Origin: Leuconostoc fallax KCTC 3537
Lineage (GTDB): Bacteria > Bacillota > Bacilli > Lactobacillales > Lactobacillaceae
DNA length: 64,000 bases
Assembly (NCBI RefSeq): GCF_000165675.1
Contig: NZ_AEIZ01000015.1
Location: forward strand, 186,001-250,000
Direction of reading: 5' to 3'
Under the pieces are notes generated by a model. The model was not told where the DNA came from. It worked only from the letters and a program-made list of their open reading frames with translations, and searched no databases. The translations under genes were made by a program, and so were the position numbers. Positions within the stretch are counted from its first letter, which is position 1. Each line of letters starts with the position of its first letter. Of the stretch, positions 47,306 to 56,805 are shown piece after piece.

Positions 47306-48022
47306 TTAATCTCGTGTATTCATGACACCGAATAAACGAAGTAAGTAGAAGAATAAGTTAATGAAGTCAAGATATAGTGATAATGCACCGTTAATTGCAA
47401 GACCTGTTGTGTCCATCTGCCCTGCCGTTTGTGCATACATTAGCTTCAAACGTTGATTGTCATATGCTGTATAAAGTGAAAATACAACCACAGCGACATA
47501 AGAAATCAACAAATTCACAATACCATTAGGGAAAAACATGTTAATTAAGCTAGCAACAATCAATCCGACTAGTAAACCAAATAGCGCTTGACGTAGACCG
47601 CCTAAATTCCGCTTTGTCATTAAGCCATAAGCTGACATACCGCCGAACACTGCCGCTGTTGCTGCGAATACGCCTAATATTGAAGCTGTTGTATACAGTC
47701 CAAGTAAGACACCCGTTGTTAAACCTTCTACTACTGCAAAAGTCATTAATAAACCAAATGCATTAGCAGTATTTTTTAGTGTATTACGTCCAATCATGAA
47801 AATAAGCAAGAATTGAACACCGATTAGACCAATAACACCAACAGCATTACCATAAATTAATGAAGCGATTTGTTCCCAGAAAAAAGATTTAACGATATAT
47901 CCCGTAATTCCAGTAATCAAGACAGCTAACGCCATATAACTATACGTTTGTTTAAAGAAGGCACGCATACCCTCATCGACACCGGTTACATCACGGCGTG
48001 TATTAAAATCGTAATTATTCAT
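47306..48022 (-). CDS. Bax inhibitor-1 / YccA family membrane protein
   Basis: About 238 residues with seven membrane helices (YSYMALAVLITGITGYIVKS at the N-terminus, then YTAYDNQRLK and LSLYLDFINLFFYLLRLFG at the end, diagnostic of the family). ATG 48022 with GGAGA 7 bases upstream is preferred over the TTG at 48028. The family includes calcium leak channels; its role here is unknown. Confidence 0.9.
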   Translation of the reverse strand: MNNYDFNTRRDVTGVDEGMRAFFKQTYSYMALAVLITGITGYIVKSFFWEQIASLIYGNAVGVIGLIGVQFLLIFMIGRNTLKNTANAFGLLMTFAVVEGLTTGVLLGLYTTASILGVFAATAAVFGGMSAYGLMTKRNLGGLRQALFGLLVGLIVASLINMFFPNGIVNLLISYVAVVVFSLYTAYDNQRLKLMYAQTAGQMDTTGLAINGALSLYLDFINLFFYLLRLFGVMNTRD

Positions 48023-48107
48023 AAGCAATCTCCAATCGTAAAATATTTATTATCTACCTAATCACTATTATAACGTAAGGGTAATTAAATGAGCATTAAG
48101 TGAGCCG

Positions 48108-49439
48108 TTATTGTAAATCAGTTCGTAATTGGCCCAGTAATTTTTCATAAGCAAACTCGTACTTTTCAATATCACCAGCCCCCATAAACACCATCACGGC
48201 ATTTTGGTAAGGCATTAATAAGCCCATATTACTTTCCTCAATAATACCACCAAATTTTTCAATTTCTTTGCCTAAATCTTCAGATGTAATCGTTCCCGAC
48301 TGTTCTCGTGCTGATCCAAAAATATTAGCTAAATATACCTTATCAGCTGCATTTAAGCTTCTTGCAAATTCATCTTTATAAGCAATTACTCGTGAAAATG
48401 TGTGTGGTTGGAAAATTGCAATAATTTGTTTATCTGGATATTTTTGACGTGCTGCATCCAAGGTTGCATCAATTTCTGAAGGATGATGCGCATAGTCATC
48501 AATTACTGTTATATCAGCAATGTGCTTCTCACTAAAACGGCGCTTAACACCAGTAAATGTCATTAAATACTCTCTTAGTAAATCTAAGTCTACTTTCTCC
48601 ATGTAAGCAACCGCGATTACCGCTAAAGCATTTAAAATACTATGTTGACCATACAACGGTACCGAGAATTCGCCTAAGTCTTTGCCACGATAGGTAACAT
48701 CAAAATGAGACCCCTTAGTTGACTTTCGAATATTTTGAGCCACAAAATCATCGCGTGTCGGATTAACGCCATAATAGTAAATATCCGCTTTGGGGTGCAA
48801 TTGGCGTAAATGCTTATCATCTCCCCAAGCAAATATCGCCTTTTTGACATTATTGGCAAAATCAGAAAAGGCACTTGTCACATCATTGATATCGGTATAA
48901 TAATCAGGATGATCAAAATCGATATTCGTTAAAATGGCATAATCGGGTGCATAATCTTTAAAATGACGACGATACTCATCTGCTTCTACCACAAAAAATC
49001 GTGAATTAGGAACGCCACGTCCAGTACCATCACCCACAAGATAAGATGTCGGTGCAATATTCTTTAAAACATGCGCGAGCAAACCGGTTGTACTTGTTTT
49101 ACCATGAGCGCCTGCTACAGCAATAGACGTTGTCTGGGCAATCTGCTCCTGAACAGCTTCTGGATAAGAAATCATCTTAACCCCTAATGCTAATGCCCGA
49201 GCCACCTCAACTTGTTCATCACCAAAAGCATTGCCTCTTACAAAAGTAGCGTCTTGATGTGCATCTACATTTTTAGATGAGAAGGGTAAAATCTCAATAC
49301 CTGCAGCCTCTAATGGTGCTTGGGTATAAGTATACTGCTCAATATCAGAGCCAATGACCTCATGTCCTTGATCATGTACTATTTGAGCTAACGGTCCCAT
49401 ACCCGTCCCTTTTATGCCAATAAAATAATATTTACTCAT
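48108..49439 (-). CDS. murC: UDP-N-acetylmuramate--L-alanine ligase
   Basis: Cell wall precursor ligase, 443 residues. Motifs are YFIGIKGTGMGPLAQI, SIAVAGAHGKTSTTGLLAHV (ATP loop) and DDYAHHPSEIDAT. The start is ATG 49439 (MSKYYFIG): AGAGG lies 7-8 bases upstream, whereas the ATG at 49445 would be too close. It overlaps the end of the small gene before it. Confidence 0.96.
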   Translation of the reverse strand: MSKYYFIGIKGTGMGPLAQIVHDQGHEVIGSDIEQYTYTQAPLEAAGIEILPFSSKNVDAHQDATFVRGNAFGDEQVEVARALALGVKMISYPEAVQEQIAQTTSIAVAGAHGKTSTTGLLAHVLKNIAPTSYLVGDGTGRGVPNSRFFVVEADEYRRHFKDYAPDYAILTNIDFDHPDYYTDINDVTSAFSDFANNVKKAIFAWGDDKHLRQLHPKADIYYYGVNPTRDDFVAQNIRKSTKGSHFDVTYRGKDLGEFSVPLYGQHSILNALAVIAVAYMEKVDLDLLREYLMTFTGVKRRFSEKHIADITVIDDYAHHPSEIDATLDAARQKYPDKQIIAIFQPHTFSRVIAYKDEFARSLNAADKVYLANIFGSAREQSGTITSEDLGKEIEKFGGIIEESNMGLLMPYQNAVMVFMGAGDIEKYEFAYEKLLGQLRTDLQ

Positions 49440-49593
49440 TTCCATCCTCTTTTACAAATGTAAAATACTGTAATTCACCTTTCCGTAATGCAAAAATCAA
49501 CTGGCGATATCTCGTATCTTCAGTATGCAATATACGGTAAACGCGTCTTTTGTCAACGATATAAGTTGGCTGGTAATCATTTTTGTTGACCAT
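49432..49593 (-). CDS. Small protein between ytpR and murC, unknown
   Basis: The 53-residue frame reads MVNKNDYQPTYIVDKRRVYR to KGELQYFTFVKEDGNE and stops in an overlap with the murC start. It lies directly after ytpR and forms an operon with it. No family recognised. Confidence 0.5.
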   Translation of the reverse strand: MVNKNDYQPTYIVDKRRVYRILHTEDTRYRQLIFALRKGELQYFTFVKEDGNE

Positions 49594-49596
49594 CCA

Positions 49597-50232
49597 CTAT
49601 GCCTCAAATAACTGTGCACCCTTTTCAAAATCAAATGGTTCACCGACTTCACCAAACGTTTCTGGTAAGATGAGTGCGCCTGGCTTATCAGGTGCGCCTG
49701 GTAAGCGTAACTCACGGCCTGATACAATCATACCAGCAGAATCAATACCACGCAGTGCACCATCCCAAATGATCTCACCACTTGGCATCATCGTTCCTGG
49801 TTGTGCGACGACAACCTTAATATTTTCCGCCATATTTGGTGATCCGGAAACAATTTGTAATGTCTTATCTTCTGTAACACGTGTTTGTGTAATGTGTAAA
49901 TGATCTGAGTCAGGATGTGCTTGCATCGACTCAACATAACCAACAACCAGTTTTGATGGTGAAACAGTTAATTCAGTCTCCAAGCCAACGCTCTTAAATA
50001 GTTGATTAAGCTGATTGATCTGCTTTTCATCTAGAAAAATTTGTCCGCGATCTTCTTGGATACCGAGTTGCTGTCCCATACCAAAAACATTAATACCAAT
50101 TATTTGATTTGTGTTGCTATCCGTTATTGCAACAACATTATCAAACTGATTGATTTTCGGATTTGTAACGTTTGGTGCCAATACAATAATTAAGGCATCC
50201 CCCATTGCTGGATAATTGTAACTTGTTATCAT
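49597..50232 (-). CDS. ytpR: YtpR family tRNA-binding domain protein
   Basis: 211 residues: DUF4479 N-terminus, then a tRNA-binding OB domain (VVGYVESMQAHPDSDHLHIT, QIVSGSPNMAENIKVVVAQP, GMIVSGRELRLPGAPDKPG), related to the C-terminal domain of phenylalanyl-tRNA synthetase beta. Role unknown. Confidence 0.9.
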   Translation of the reverse strand: MITSYNYPAMGDALIIVLAPNVTNPKINQFDNVVAITDSNTNQIIGINVFGMGQQLGIQEDRGQIFLDEKQINQLNQLFKSVGLETELTVSPSKLVVGYVESMQAHPDSDHLHITQTRVTEDKTLQIVSGSPNMAENIKVVVAQPGTMMPSGEIIWDGALRGIDSAGMIVSGRELRLPGAPDKPGALILPETFGEVGEPFDFEKGAQLFEA

Positions 50233-50314
50233 TTTCTAACCCTCTTTAAATGTGCTACTACTATATTACTAAATTATCGCGCGTCTATAAAGTCAAATAT
50301 GCTATACTCGACAC

Positions 50315-50632
50315 ATGAATACTTCAATCGTTACAAAATTAAGTTGTGGTTTAGCCGGTTTCTCATTAGGGATGTGGCTGTTTTCTAAGTCAGCTGAAGC
50401 TGCTAAACCACACCATGTTCTAGACAATGTTAAGCATCAATTTGGCCAAGAAGGCAAAATTCTTGGTTCATGGATTAATCGCACACCACAGCGTTATCAA
50501 AAATTTGCAATTAAATATATCATTTATGGTGGTGGTATCACACGTTTAGAGAATAATGTGCCTGTAAACTATCTTTTTATGGCCGATGCACATACTGGTA
50601 GTATCATCAATATCAAACGAGAAGCGGAATAA
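50315..50632 (+). CDS. Hypothetical protein with N-terminal membrane segment
   Basis: 105 residues. The first 20 residues (LSCGLAGFSLGMWLFSKSAE) may anchor it or act as a signal. The C-terminal part (IKYIIYGGGITRLENNVPVN) is basic. Terminator just after the stop. Not recognised. Confidence 0.6.
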   Translation: MNTSIVTKLSCGLAGFSLGMWLFSKSAEAAKPHHVLDNVKHQFGQEGKILGSWINRTPQRYQKFAIKYIIYGGGITRLENNVPVNYLFMADAHTGSIINIKREAE

Positions 50633-50646
50633 TATTCTGCTTTTTT
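50623..50646 (+). terminator. Terminator after 50315-50632
   Basis: AGCGGAAT and ATTCTGCT (one G-U) with a 3-base loop, then TTTTTT. Confidence 0.8.
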
Positions 50647-50708
50647 GTTGCAATATTTTGTTTTTATTCTAGAATCATTCTATATTAGAAGATATTGAGA
50701 GGGAATTT

Positions 50709-52053
50709 ATGTTTAAGAATATTCGTCAGTTAACGCCGTTCTCGTTGGTCCTATTGTCCATATCGTTTATTATGTCCATTAGTCAATCGACAATGACGAC
50801 GACATACCCAATTTTAATGAAAAGTTTCAATGTTGATACGACAACTGTCCAGTGGCTAACCACTGGTTTTATGGTTGCCATGACATTAGTAATGCCACTT
50901 AGTCCTTGGCTTTTAGATAATATCAAGCTAAAGCAGTTATTAAACGGCATTGTCGCTGTTTTCTTAGTTGGTACTGTCATTGCCATGATCACACCTAATT
51001 TTACAGGAATTATCATTGGCCGATTACTTGAAGGTGTTGCCGTTGGTGCCTTATTTCCCACTTTTCAAAGTGTCATCATTGAGAACACACCAAAAGACAA
51101 TCGTGGCGTGACCATGGGCGTTGTTGGGTTAGTGATGGGATCAGCATTGGCAGTCGGCCCCATCATTTCAGGTATCATTCTGCAATGGGTATCATGGCGT
51201 GCCTTGTTTGCACTCTTTTTAATCGTCCTTCTGATTTTGGCCATTTTTTACAGAAATATATTGAAAACACACATATTTTAAAACCTAGCCGATTTGATTG
51301 GTTTTCCGCTGTAACATTGCTTGGTTTTGGGGGTATTTTGTATAGTATCTCTATTTTACCTAGCACCACAATAAATTGGCGCTGGTGGTCTATCATCATC
51401 ATCAGTGTCTTATTATTAATAATTTTCATCACCCGACAAATTAAATTGCGTGTTCCTTTTTTAGATTTACAAGTCTTTAAATACGCAGGCTATACACCAG
51501 CGATGTTACTAACTGGTCTATCTTATAGTGGTTTAATTATTGCGACTGTGTTGCTCCCACTATTTTATCAACGTATCTTTAACTTCAGTCCTCTTGTATC
51601 AGGCCTCTTAATGGTCCCCGCTGCCATTTTCTTAAGTCAGCTCAACCCACGTGCTGGGCAAATGCTCAACAAAATTGGACTTAAAAATTAGTTTATATTG
51701 GTATGGGGATGATGATTCTTGGTTATCTTTTGCTTAGCACTGTAGGTGCAAAATTCTGGATCGCAGCGCTCATCGCCGCGATGTTGCTTGAAGGTGGTAA
51801 TGCTTTTATTATGATGCCTGCTGTAACTGCTGCGAATAATGCTCTACCAAAAGATTTAGTGAGCCATGGTACCGCAATTGTGACCACAATGCGTCAGTTT
51901 ATTGGTGCTACTAGCGTTGTTGTTGCGTCAATACTAATTACCGCCTTTGACACGCGCTTTAATTTTACTGTAGCCCTCACATTAACAAGTCAATGTTTCA
52001 TCATCGTACCAATTGTCGGTATTATTTTGATTAACCGTATTAAAGGTAAATAA
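50709..52053 (+). CDS. MFS transporter (DHA2 drug exporter type), frame broken twice
   Basis: Drug-proton antiporter of about 450 residues and 12-14 membrane helices. N-terminus FKNIRQLTPFSLVLLSISF and QSTMTTTYPILMKSFN; motif C-like MGVVGLVMGSALAVGPIISG. One base is missing at 51244-51249 (then LAIFLQKYIENTHILKPSRF) and another at 51683-51687 (then KIGLKKLVYIGMGMMILG). Both are run errors. Confidence 0.85.
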
Positions 52054-52178
52054 ATATTAATAATGTTAAAATAATTTATTTTTGATGTCATGTTACCGTG
52101 ACTATGATACGATAGACGTACGAGATAGCATATTTTGATTTTAACAATGTAATGTTTAACAGATATTTCCTTCTCGTC

Positions 52179-52272
52179 AGCCAAGATATACGACTAAATA
52201 ATAACAAAGTCATTTTGTTAATGAGCTATGAGCAACCTCCATCCTATTTAGCTGTGGTATCTTGGCTTTTTT
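52179..52272 (+). ncRNA. Possible small RNA E2 with anti-Shine-Dalgarno loop
   Basis: An outer stem AGCCAAGATA (52179-52188) pairs with TATCTTGGCT (52258-52267), followed by TTTTTT. Inside are AACAAA/TTTGTT (52203-52219) and AGCTA/TAGCT (52224-52253), whose loop contains CCTCC at 52236-52240. A weak promoter TTAACA-18-TATTTC lies at 52140-52169. Whether it is expressed is unknown. The roughly 290-base gap 52054-52342 holds only this and the terminator at 52288-52315. Confidence 0.45.
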
Positions 52273-52287
52273 ATATCATAAAACAAT

Positions 52288-52315
52288 AAAAGCACACGCT
52301 TTAGCGTGTGCTTTT
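52288..52315. terminator. Bidirectional terminator after trmB
   Basis: AAAAGCACACGCT pairs with AGCGTGTGCTTTT around a 2-base loop, T-rich on both sides. Confidence 0.88.
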
Positions 52316-52342
52316 ATTTATAGACATCATTGCTATTGTTAA

Positions 52343-53002
52343 CTAAAAGTGAGCCTTAATCCAATAAATAGGTTGTCCCTTAGCCATGAACTTTTGTTCA
52401 TACTCTGTCTCAACATTACCTACCACTTTATCTTCGTCAGCATGTAAATCCAAAGAAAAATCACTGGTTGTCCAACGCATACCATAGTCTATAAAGCTAA
52501 CTAATGAGTATTCAAATAAATGACGGTTATCGGTTTTAAATTCTAACTCACCCTTTTCAGGAAGAATTGCTTCATACCCCTTTAGGAAAGTCTTATAAGT
52601 CAGCCTTCTCGCTTCGTGACGTGTTTTAGGCCACGGATCAGAGAAATTCAAATATAACTTACTGACTTCTTCTTTTTCAAAATAGTTCTCAACACCAGCG
52701 CCATTACCATAGATAAATTTTAAGTTGGGTAATTTACCAACACTATCAAAACTTTTTCTGGCAGCAATCGCCACTGCCGTTTCCTGGATTTCCATCCCAA
52801 TATAATTAATTTCTGGATGTGCTAAAGCCATCCCCAAAATAAATTGGCCTTTCCCTGAACCAATCTCAATATGAATAGGTTGCGGTTCATCAAAAAGCGC
52901 CTGCCAATCACCACGTTGTTTGACGGCACGATCCTGGTCAATCACAATATCATGATGTTCTAATAGCCAATCGGCCGCCCATGGTTTTGATCGTAGATGC
53001 AT
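52343..53002 (-). CDS. trmB: tRNA (guanine46-N7)-methyltransferase
   Basis: 219 residues. SAM motif IEIGSGKGQFILGMA, then NFSDPWPKTRHEARRLT, the typical TrmB catalytic region. Starts MHLRSKPWAADWL with AGGAGAT upstream. Confidence 0.95.
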   Translation of the reverse strand: MHLRSKPWAADWLLEHHDIVIDQDRAVKQRGDWQALFDEPQPIHIEIGSGKGQFILGMALAHPEINYIGMEIQETAVAIAARKSFDSVGKLPNLKFIYGNGAGVENYFEKEEVSKLYLNFSDPWPKTRHEARRLTYKTFLKGYEAILPEKGELEFKTDNRHLFEYSLVSFIDYGMRWTTSDFSLDLHADEDKVVGNVETEYEQKFMAKGQPIYWIKAHF

Positions 53003-53032
53003 AATCGTATCTCCTCATAAAGTTTGCTTTTA

Positions 53033-54326
53033 TTATTTATGTCGCTTAACTTGCTTCAAGATAAAAGGTAAGTAAATGCTATTAATAATGATATTGATTA
53101 AAATAATACTAACACCAACTAACGCCATGTCAGACAACTTATTCTGTCCTAATACAATACAAATCATAAAGTATAGTGATGTCATGATTGATAGTTGGCG
53201 CGCTAATTTTCTAAAATCGCGTTCCTTTTGTATATCCGTTACTGGTATTAATCGAGTCCAAAGATTCATCTGTGTACTACGATAAAGTGGTAAAAATTGA
53301 AAATTAACCAAATAGATAAATAACGCACTCGTCACCAAAATCAACCATAATGGTGCTGATTTTAAAATATAAATCAATACCCCACCAACAAACGCTAATC
53401 TACCTATAAGCGGGAATAATTCTTGTGTGCGAATAAAACGCAACATGTACAAACGATACATGACTGTACTTGACTTTGTCAATGGTTGAATCAACCAATT
53501 AATTATTGGTCTTTGCTTGATCACCGTCTCTTTATTCGGTACATCAGCAAAGGACGCATAAAAGCTTTGAATACGTTGCTGACGCTTACGTTCATATTTA
53601 ATAGCATTCTGCCAATTCATCGCCACCCGATACGATAAGGATTTAGAAATACTAAATAAATAAATCATAAATATCGCAATAATCAGTAAGATAGCAGTAC
53701 AGATAAATACCATTGATGATGGCACAATTAATATCAAAACAATAAATACCATTGGCATTAAAAATCGAAATAGCACTTTTTCAATCAGTGAATTCGGCTC
53801 AAAAATCATGAGCATGCGACTATGTGATATCATGAGCTGTTTATATCGCTCATATACTAATATAAAAGTTTTAAAGACAATCAAAAATGCCAATAAACAA
53901 ATTATCCTGTCATAACTTTCATAGTATAGCTGATGTAATATTGGCACTAGTAAACCGACGAATATCAATTGTACAGTCGCACTCACTGCGACACTCACTT
54001 TGAGGGCCGATTTAAAATATTGATGGCAAATATTTGTGTCTTGACTCAATAAAAATAAACGATCAGCTGGTTTAAAATAAGTCATTAAACTGCCAATTTG
54101 TAAACCTAATAACAACCATAAAACAATAAAAACTTGCCACAAACAAGGTTTTCCAAAAGAACTGATTGTATCATATGTTAGAAGTTGTCGATAACCTAAT
54201 ATAAAAGTACCTAAAGCAATAAGTAGAAAAAGGACAAAATGATCGTTAAACAGTAATCTAAAATATTTAATATTATTTTTTGAGCCACCCGAAAACGCTT
54301 GTAGTATAAAGCTTTAGCGTTCATCA
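53033..54326 (-). CDS. ecsB: EcsB-type ABC transporter membrane protein, frame broken once
   Basis: Membrane partner of EcsA. It starts at ATG 54326 (MMNAKALYYKRFRVAQK) and one base is missing in the run 54276-54281; with it the reading is NNIKYFRLLFNDHFVLFLL and joins the long frame. About 430 residues with several membrane helices. It overlaps ecsA. The Ecs exporter affects secretion and competence in B. subtilis. Confidence 0.85.
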
Positions 54327-55053
54327 TCTAACTCCTCTTGAATACTCTCAAAAAATTGTTCCAAATTATCAACACTCAATTGAGATGCAGCAGCCAAATG
54401 ATGTGGTGATCCTGTGAAACGAATACGCCCATCGTACAACACAACAAATTCATCCACAAACTGTGTCGCTTCTTTTAATAAGTGTGTTGTTAGTAAAATA
54501 CTGTTGCCCTTACGTGCCTGTTCTTGCATCAAATCAATGACGGCTTTGATGGCTAATGTATCCAATCCCAAAAATGGCTCATCAATAATTAATAATGGGC
54601 GCTCTAGCATAAAAGCTGCAACTAACATTACCTTTTGTTTCATGCCTTTAGAAAAATGCGTCGGCAACCAATGTTGCTTTTTTCCAAACGAAATTTAGTC
54701 AGTAGCTTCTCAACTAGTTGCCAATGCTGCTCATCATCTAATTCGTATGCTGATAACATTAAATGCAAATGTTCACTTAACGTTAATTCATCATATAAAA
54801 TAGGTTGCTCAGGTATATAGGCAATTTGCTTTTTGAACTCTGTTGGCGTTTTGATAAGATCAACGTCATTAAGGGCAATCGTACCCATTTGTGGTTGTAA
54901 TTCACCGATGACATGATTAATTGTCGTAGATTTTCCAGCGCCATTAAGTCCAATTAAAGCGACAATTTTACCATCTGGTACTTTAAAGCTTATATTTTTA
55001 AGTATGTTGTGTCCGGCATAACCGCCAGACAAATTATTAATATCTAATCCCAT
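54314..55053 (-). CDS. ecsA: EcsA-type ABC transporter ATPase, frame broken once
   Basis: ATPase of the Ecs exporter, about 246 residues. Walker A is GLNGAGKSTTINH, then the break at 54678-54683 (one base missing; with it EKKQHWLPTHFSKGMKQKV, which holds the signature motif). Walker B is PLLIIDEPFLGLD and a switch His lies in LLTTHLLKEA. Starts MGLDINNLSGGYAGHN. Confidence 0.88.
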
Positions 55054-55123
55054 AGTTTAATTATAGCAGGCATATTCCAATTATTTGTTATAATTAGACT
55101 AATAATAGGAATGGAGTTTAGAT

Positions 55124-55549
55124 ATGACAGATATTTTTGATAAAATTATTGCTGGTGAAATCCCAAGTTACAAAGTTTACGAAGATGATGATGTTGTAGC
55201 CTTTTTAGACATTTCTCAAGTAACGCCTGGTCACACACTTGTCGTCCCTAAGCAAGAAGTAAGCGATATTTTTGACTATACAGACGACATTGCCCAACGT
55301 ACCCTACTCAAACTACCAAAAATTGCTAAAGCTATTAAATCTAGTGACGATAGCATCGTTGGTATGAATATTGTTTCTAATAACGGTGCCGCTGCTGGAC
55401 AAACTGTCCCCCACTCCCATTGGCATCTGATCCCTCGTTATGCGGATGATGGTTTGGGTGAGACTTTAGCCCCAACTATTGATAACTCCTCTAATTATGA
55501 TAATGACAAATATCAAACAATCGCAGATAGTATCCAAACGCAATTTTAA
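55124..55549 (+). CDS. hit: HIT family nucleotide hydrolase
   Basis: 141 residues, starting TDIFDKIIAGEIPSYKVYED. The active triad is in VPHSHWHLIPRY (HxHxH). GGAATGGAG upstream. It is divergent from ecsA, the usual Bacilli arrangement. Confidence 0.93.
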   Translation: MTDIFDKIIAGEIPSYKVYEDDDVVAFLDISQVTPGHTLVVPKQEVSDIFDYTDDIAQRTLLKLPKIAKAIKSSDDSIVGMNIVSNNGAAAGQTVPHSHWHLIPRYADDGLGETLAPTIDNSSNYDNDKYQTIADSIQTQF

Positions 55550-55558
55550 GGATTAAAA

Positions 55559-55795
55559 ATGAAATGCTTTGATAACTTAAAAATACTCATAAAGGCTTTA
55601 AAAGATATTGCTCGTTTAACGCAACAACTGGCACAACAAAAAGCACAGTTAGATGCTTCTTTAGAGCAAATCAAAAAATTTCAAGATGATATTCAAGTTG
55701 ACATCGATAAAATGAATTTCAAAAATGAGATTCATTTAGCACGCATAGAAAAGGCTCAGCAACATATCGCCCAGGAACTTGAAAAGTACCGTTAA
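55559..55795 (+). CDS. Small coiled-coil protein after hit
   Basis: 78 residues, almost fully helical (LTQQLAQQKAQLDASLEQIK), nine bases after hit. Similar small helical genes follow hit in other lactobacilli; function unknown. Confidence 0.7.
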   Translation: MKCFDNLKILIKALKDIARLTQQLAQQKAQLDASLEQIKKFQDDIQVDIDKMNFKNEIHLARIEKAQQHIAQELEKYR

Positions 55796-55867
55796 TCAGC
55801 ATAAAATGTGTTAATATGTTACACTGGTTAGCGATACTATAATTTTGAAAAGGAAAAACTATAATTT

Positions 55868-56773
55868 ATGCGTAAATTTATATGGGGCCTACTCGTTGTC
55901 ATTTTTGTTGGTGGTATGGTCTTCTTATCTGTTAACTCATCTAAAACATTAGCCACTTCTACAGCTGGTAAAATCACTGAAAAAGATTTCTACAATCAAA
56001 TCAAGAAATCTTCAGCTGGTAAGCAGGAATTCGCTAAAATGGTGATTAATAAAGTGCTTGAAGACAAGTACGGTGACAACGTCTCTAAAGCAGATGTTGA
56101 TAGTGCTTTTGAAGCTCAAAAGTCACAGTATGGCTCATCTTTTAAAGAAGTATTAGCTTCTAATAATATGACTGAGAAGCAGCTCAAGGATAGTTTGAGA
56201 AATAATTTATTAACTAAAGCTGCCATTAAAGCAAATTATAATGTGACAGAAAAGCAAATTAAAAAAGCTTACGATGATTATAAGCCAGCAGTTACGATTT
56301 CAATGCTAAAAGCTAAGAATGAAGAGAATGCTAAAAATGCTGCCAATGATATTAAAGATGGCAAAAGCTGGTCAGAAGTTTATAAGAAATACTCGACAGA
56401 CAGTACCTACAAGTCAACAACAGGTAAAATTTCAGCTTTCGATTCTACCAGCACTAGCGTTGACAGTTCCATTCAAAATGCTGCGTTCAAGTTAAACAAA
56501 GTTGGTGATTATGCTGTTACTTCCGATTCTAGTGGTAATTATTATCTCCTTAAACTCGAAAAGAAGACAGATAAGCCAAGCTTAAATAGCCTACGTAGTA
56601 AGTTAACAGAACAAATTATTACAGAATTCATGAATAGTTCTGATAATACTTCTAAGGTACAAGCGATTATCGGTAAGATTCTTCGTAAGGCAGATGTTTC
56701 TGTTAAGGATAGTGATCTTAAGAGTTCACTTAACACTTATCTCACTGCTGGTATTTCATCAAATAATAAGTAA
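55868..56773 (+). CDS. prsA: PrsA-like extracellular foldase, without lipobox
   Basis: 301 residues. Peptidyl-prolyl isomerase/chaperone on the outer side of the membrane. The N-terminus (KFIWGLLVVIFVGGMVFLSV) is a membrane anchor; the Cys of a lipobox is missing. Then an N-terminal chaperone part (KAAIKANYNVTEKQIKKAYD) and a parvulin-like domain (VYKKYSTDSTYKSTTGKISA). Downstream of hit, the usual place. Confidence 0.88.
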   Translation: MRKFIWGLLVVIFVGGMVFLSVNSSKTLATSTAGKITEKDFYNQIKKSSAGKQEFAKMVINKVLEDKYGDNVSKADVDSAFEAQKSQYGSSFKEVLASNNMTEKQLKDSLRNNLLTKAAIKANYNVTEKQIKKAYDDYKPAVTISMLKAKNEENAKNAANDIKDGKSWSEVYKKYSTDSTYKSTTGKISAFDSTSTSVDSSIQNAAFKLNKVGDYAVTSDSSGNYYLLKLEKKTDKPSLNSLRSKLTEQIITEFMNSSDNTSKVQAIIGKILRKADVSVKDSDLKSSLNTYLTAGISSNNK

Positions 56774-56776
56774 AAT

Positions 56777-56805
56777 AAAAAACGTTCAAATAATGAACGT
56801 TTTTT
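56777..56805. terminator. Bidirectional terminator between prsA and yhaM
   Basis: AAAAAACGTTCA and TGAACGTTTTTT with a 5-base loop serve the two convergent genes. Confidence 0.9.

Noticed and set aside
52054-52272. T-box or 6S RNA for the element after the MFS gene
   Set aside because: The T-box sequence is missing, and no long 6S-like double strand with a central bubble is seen.
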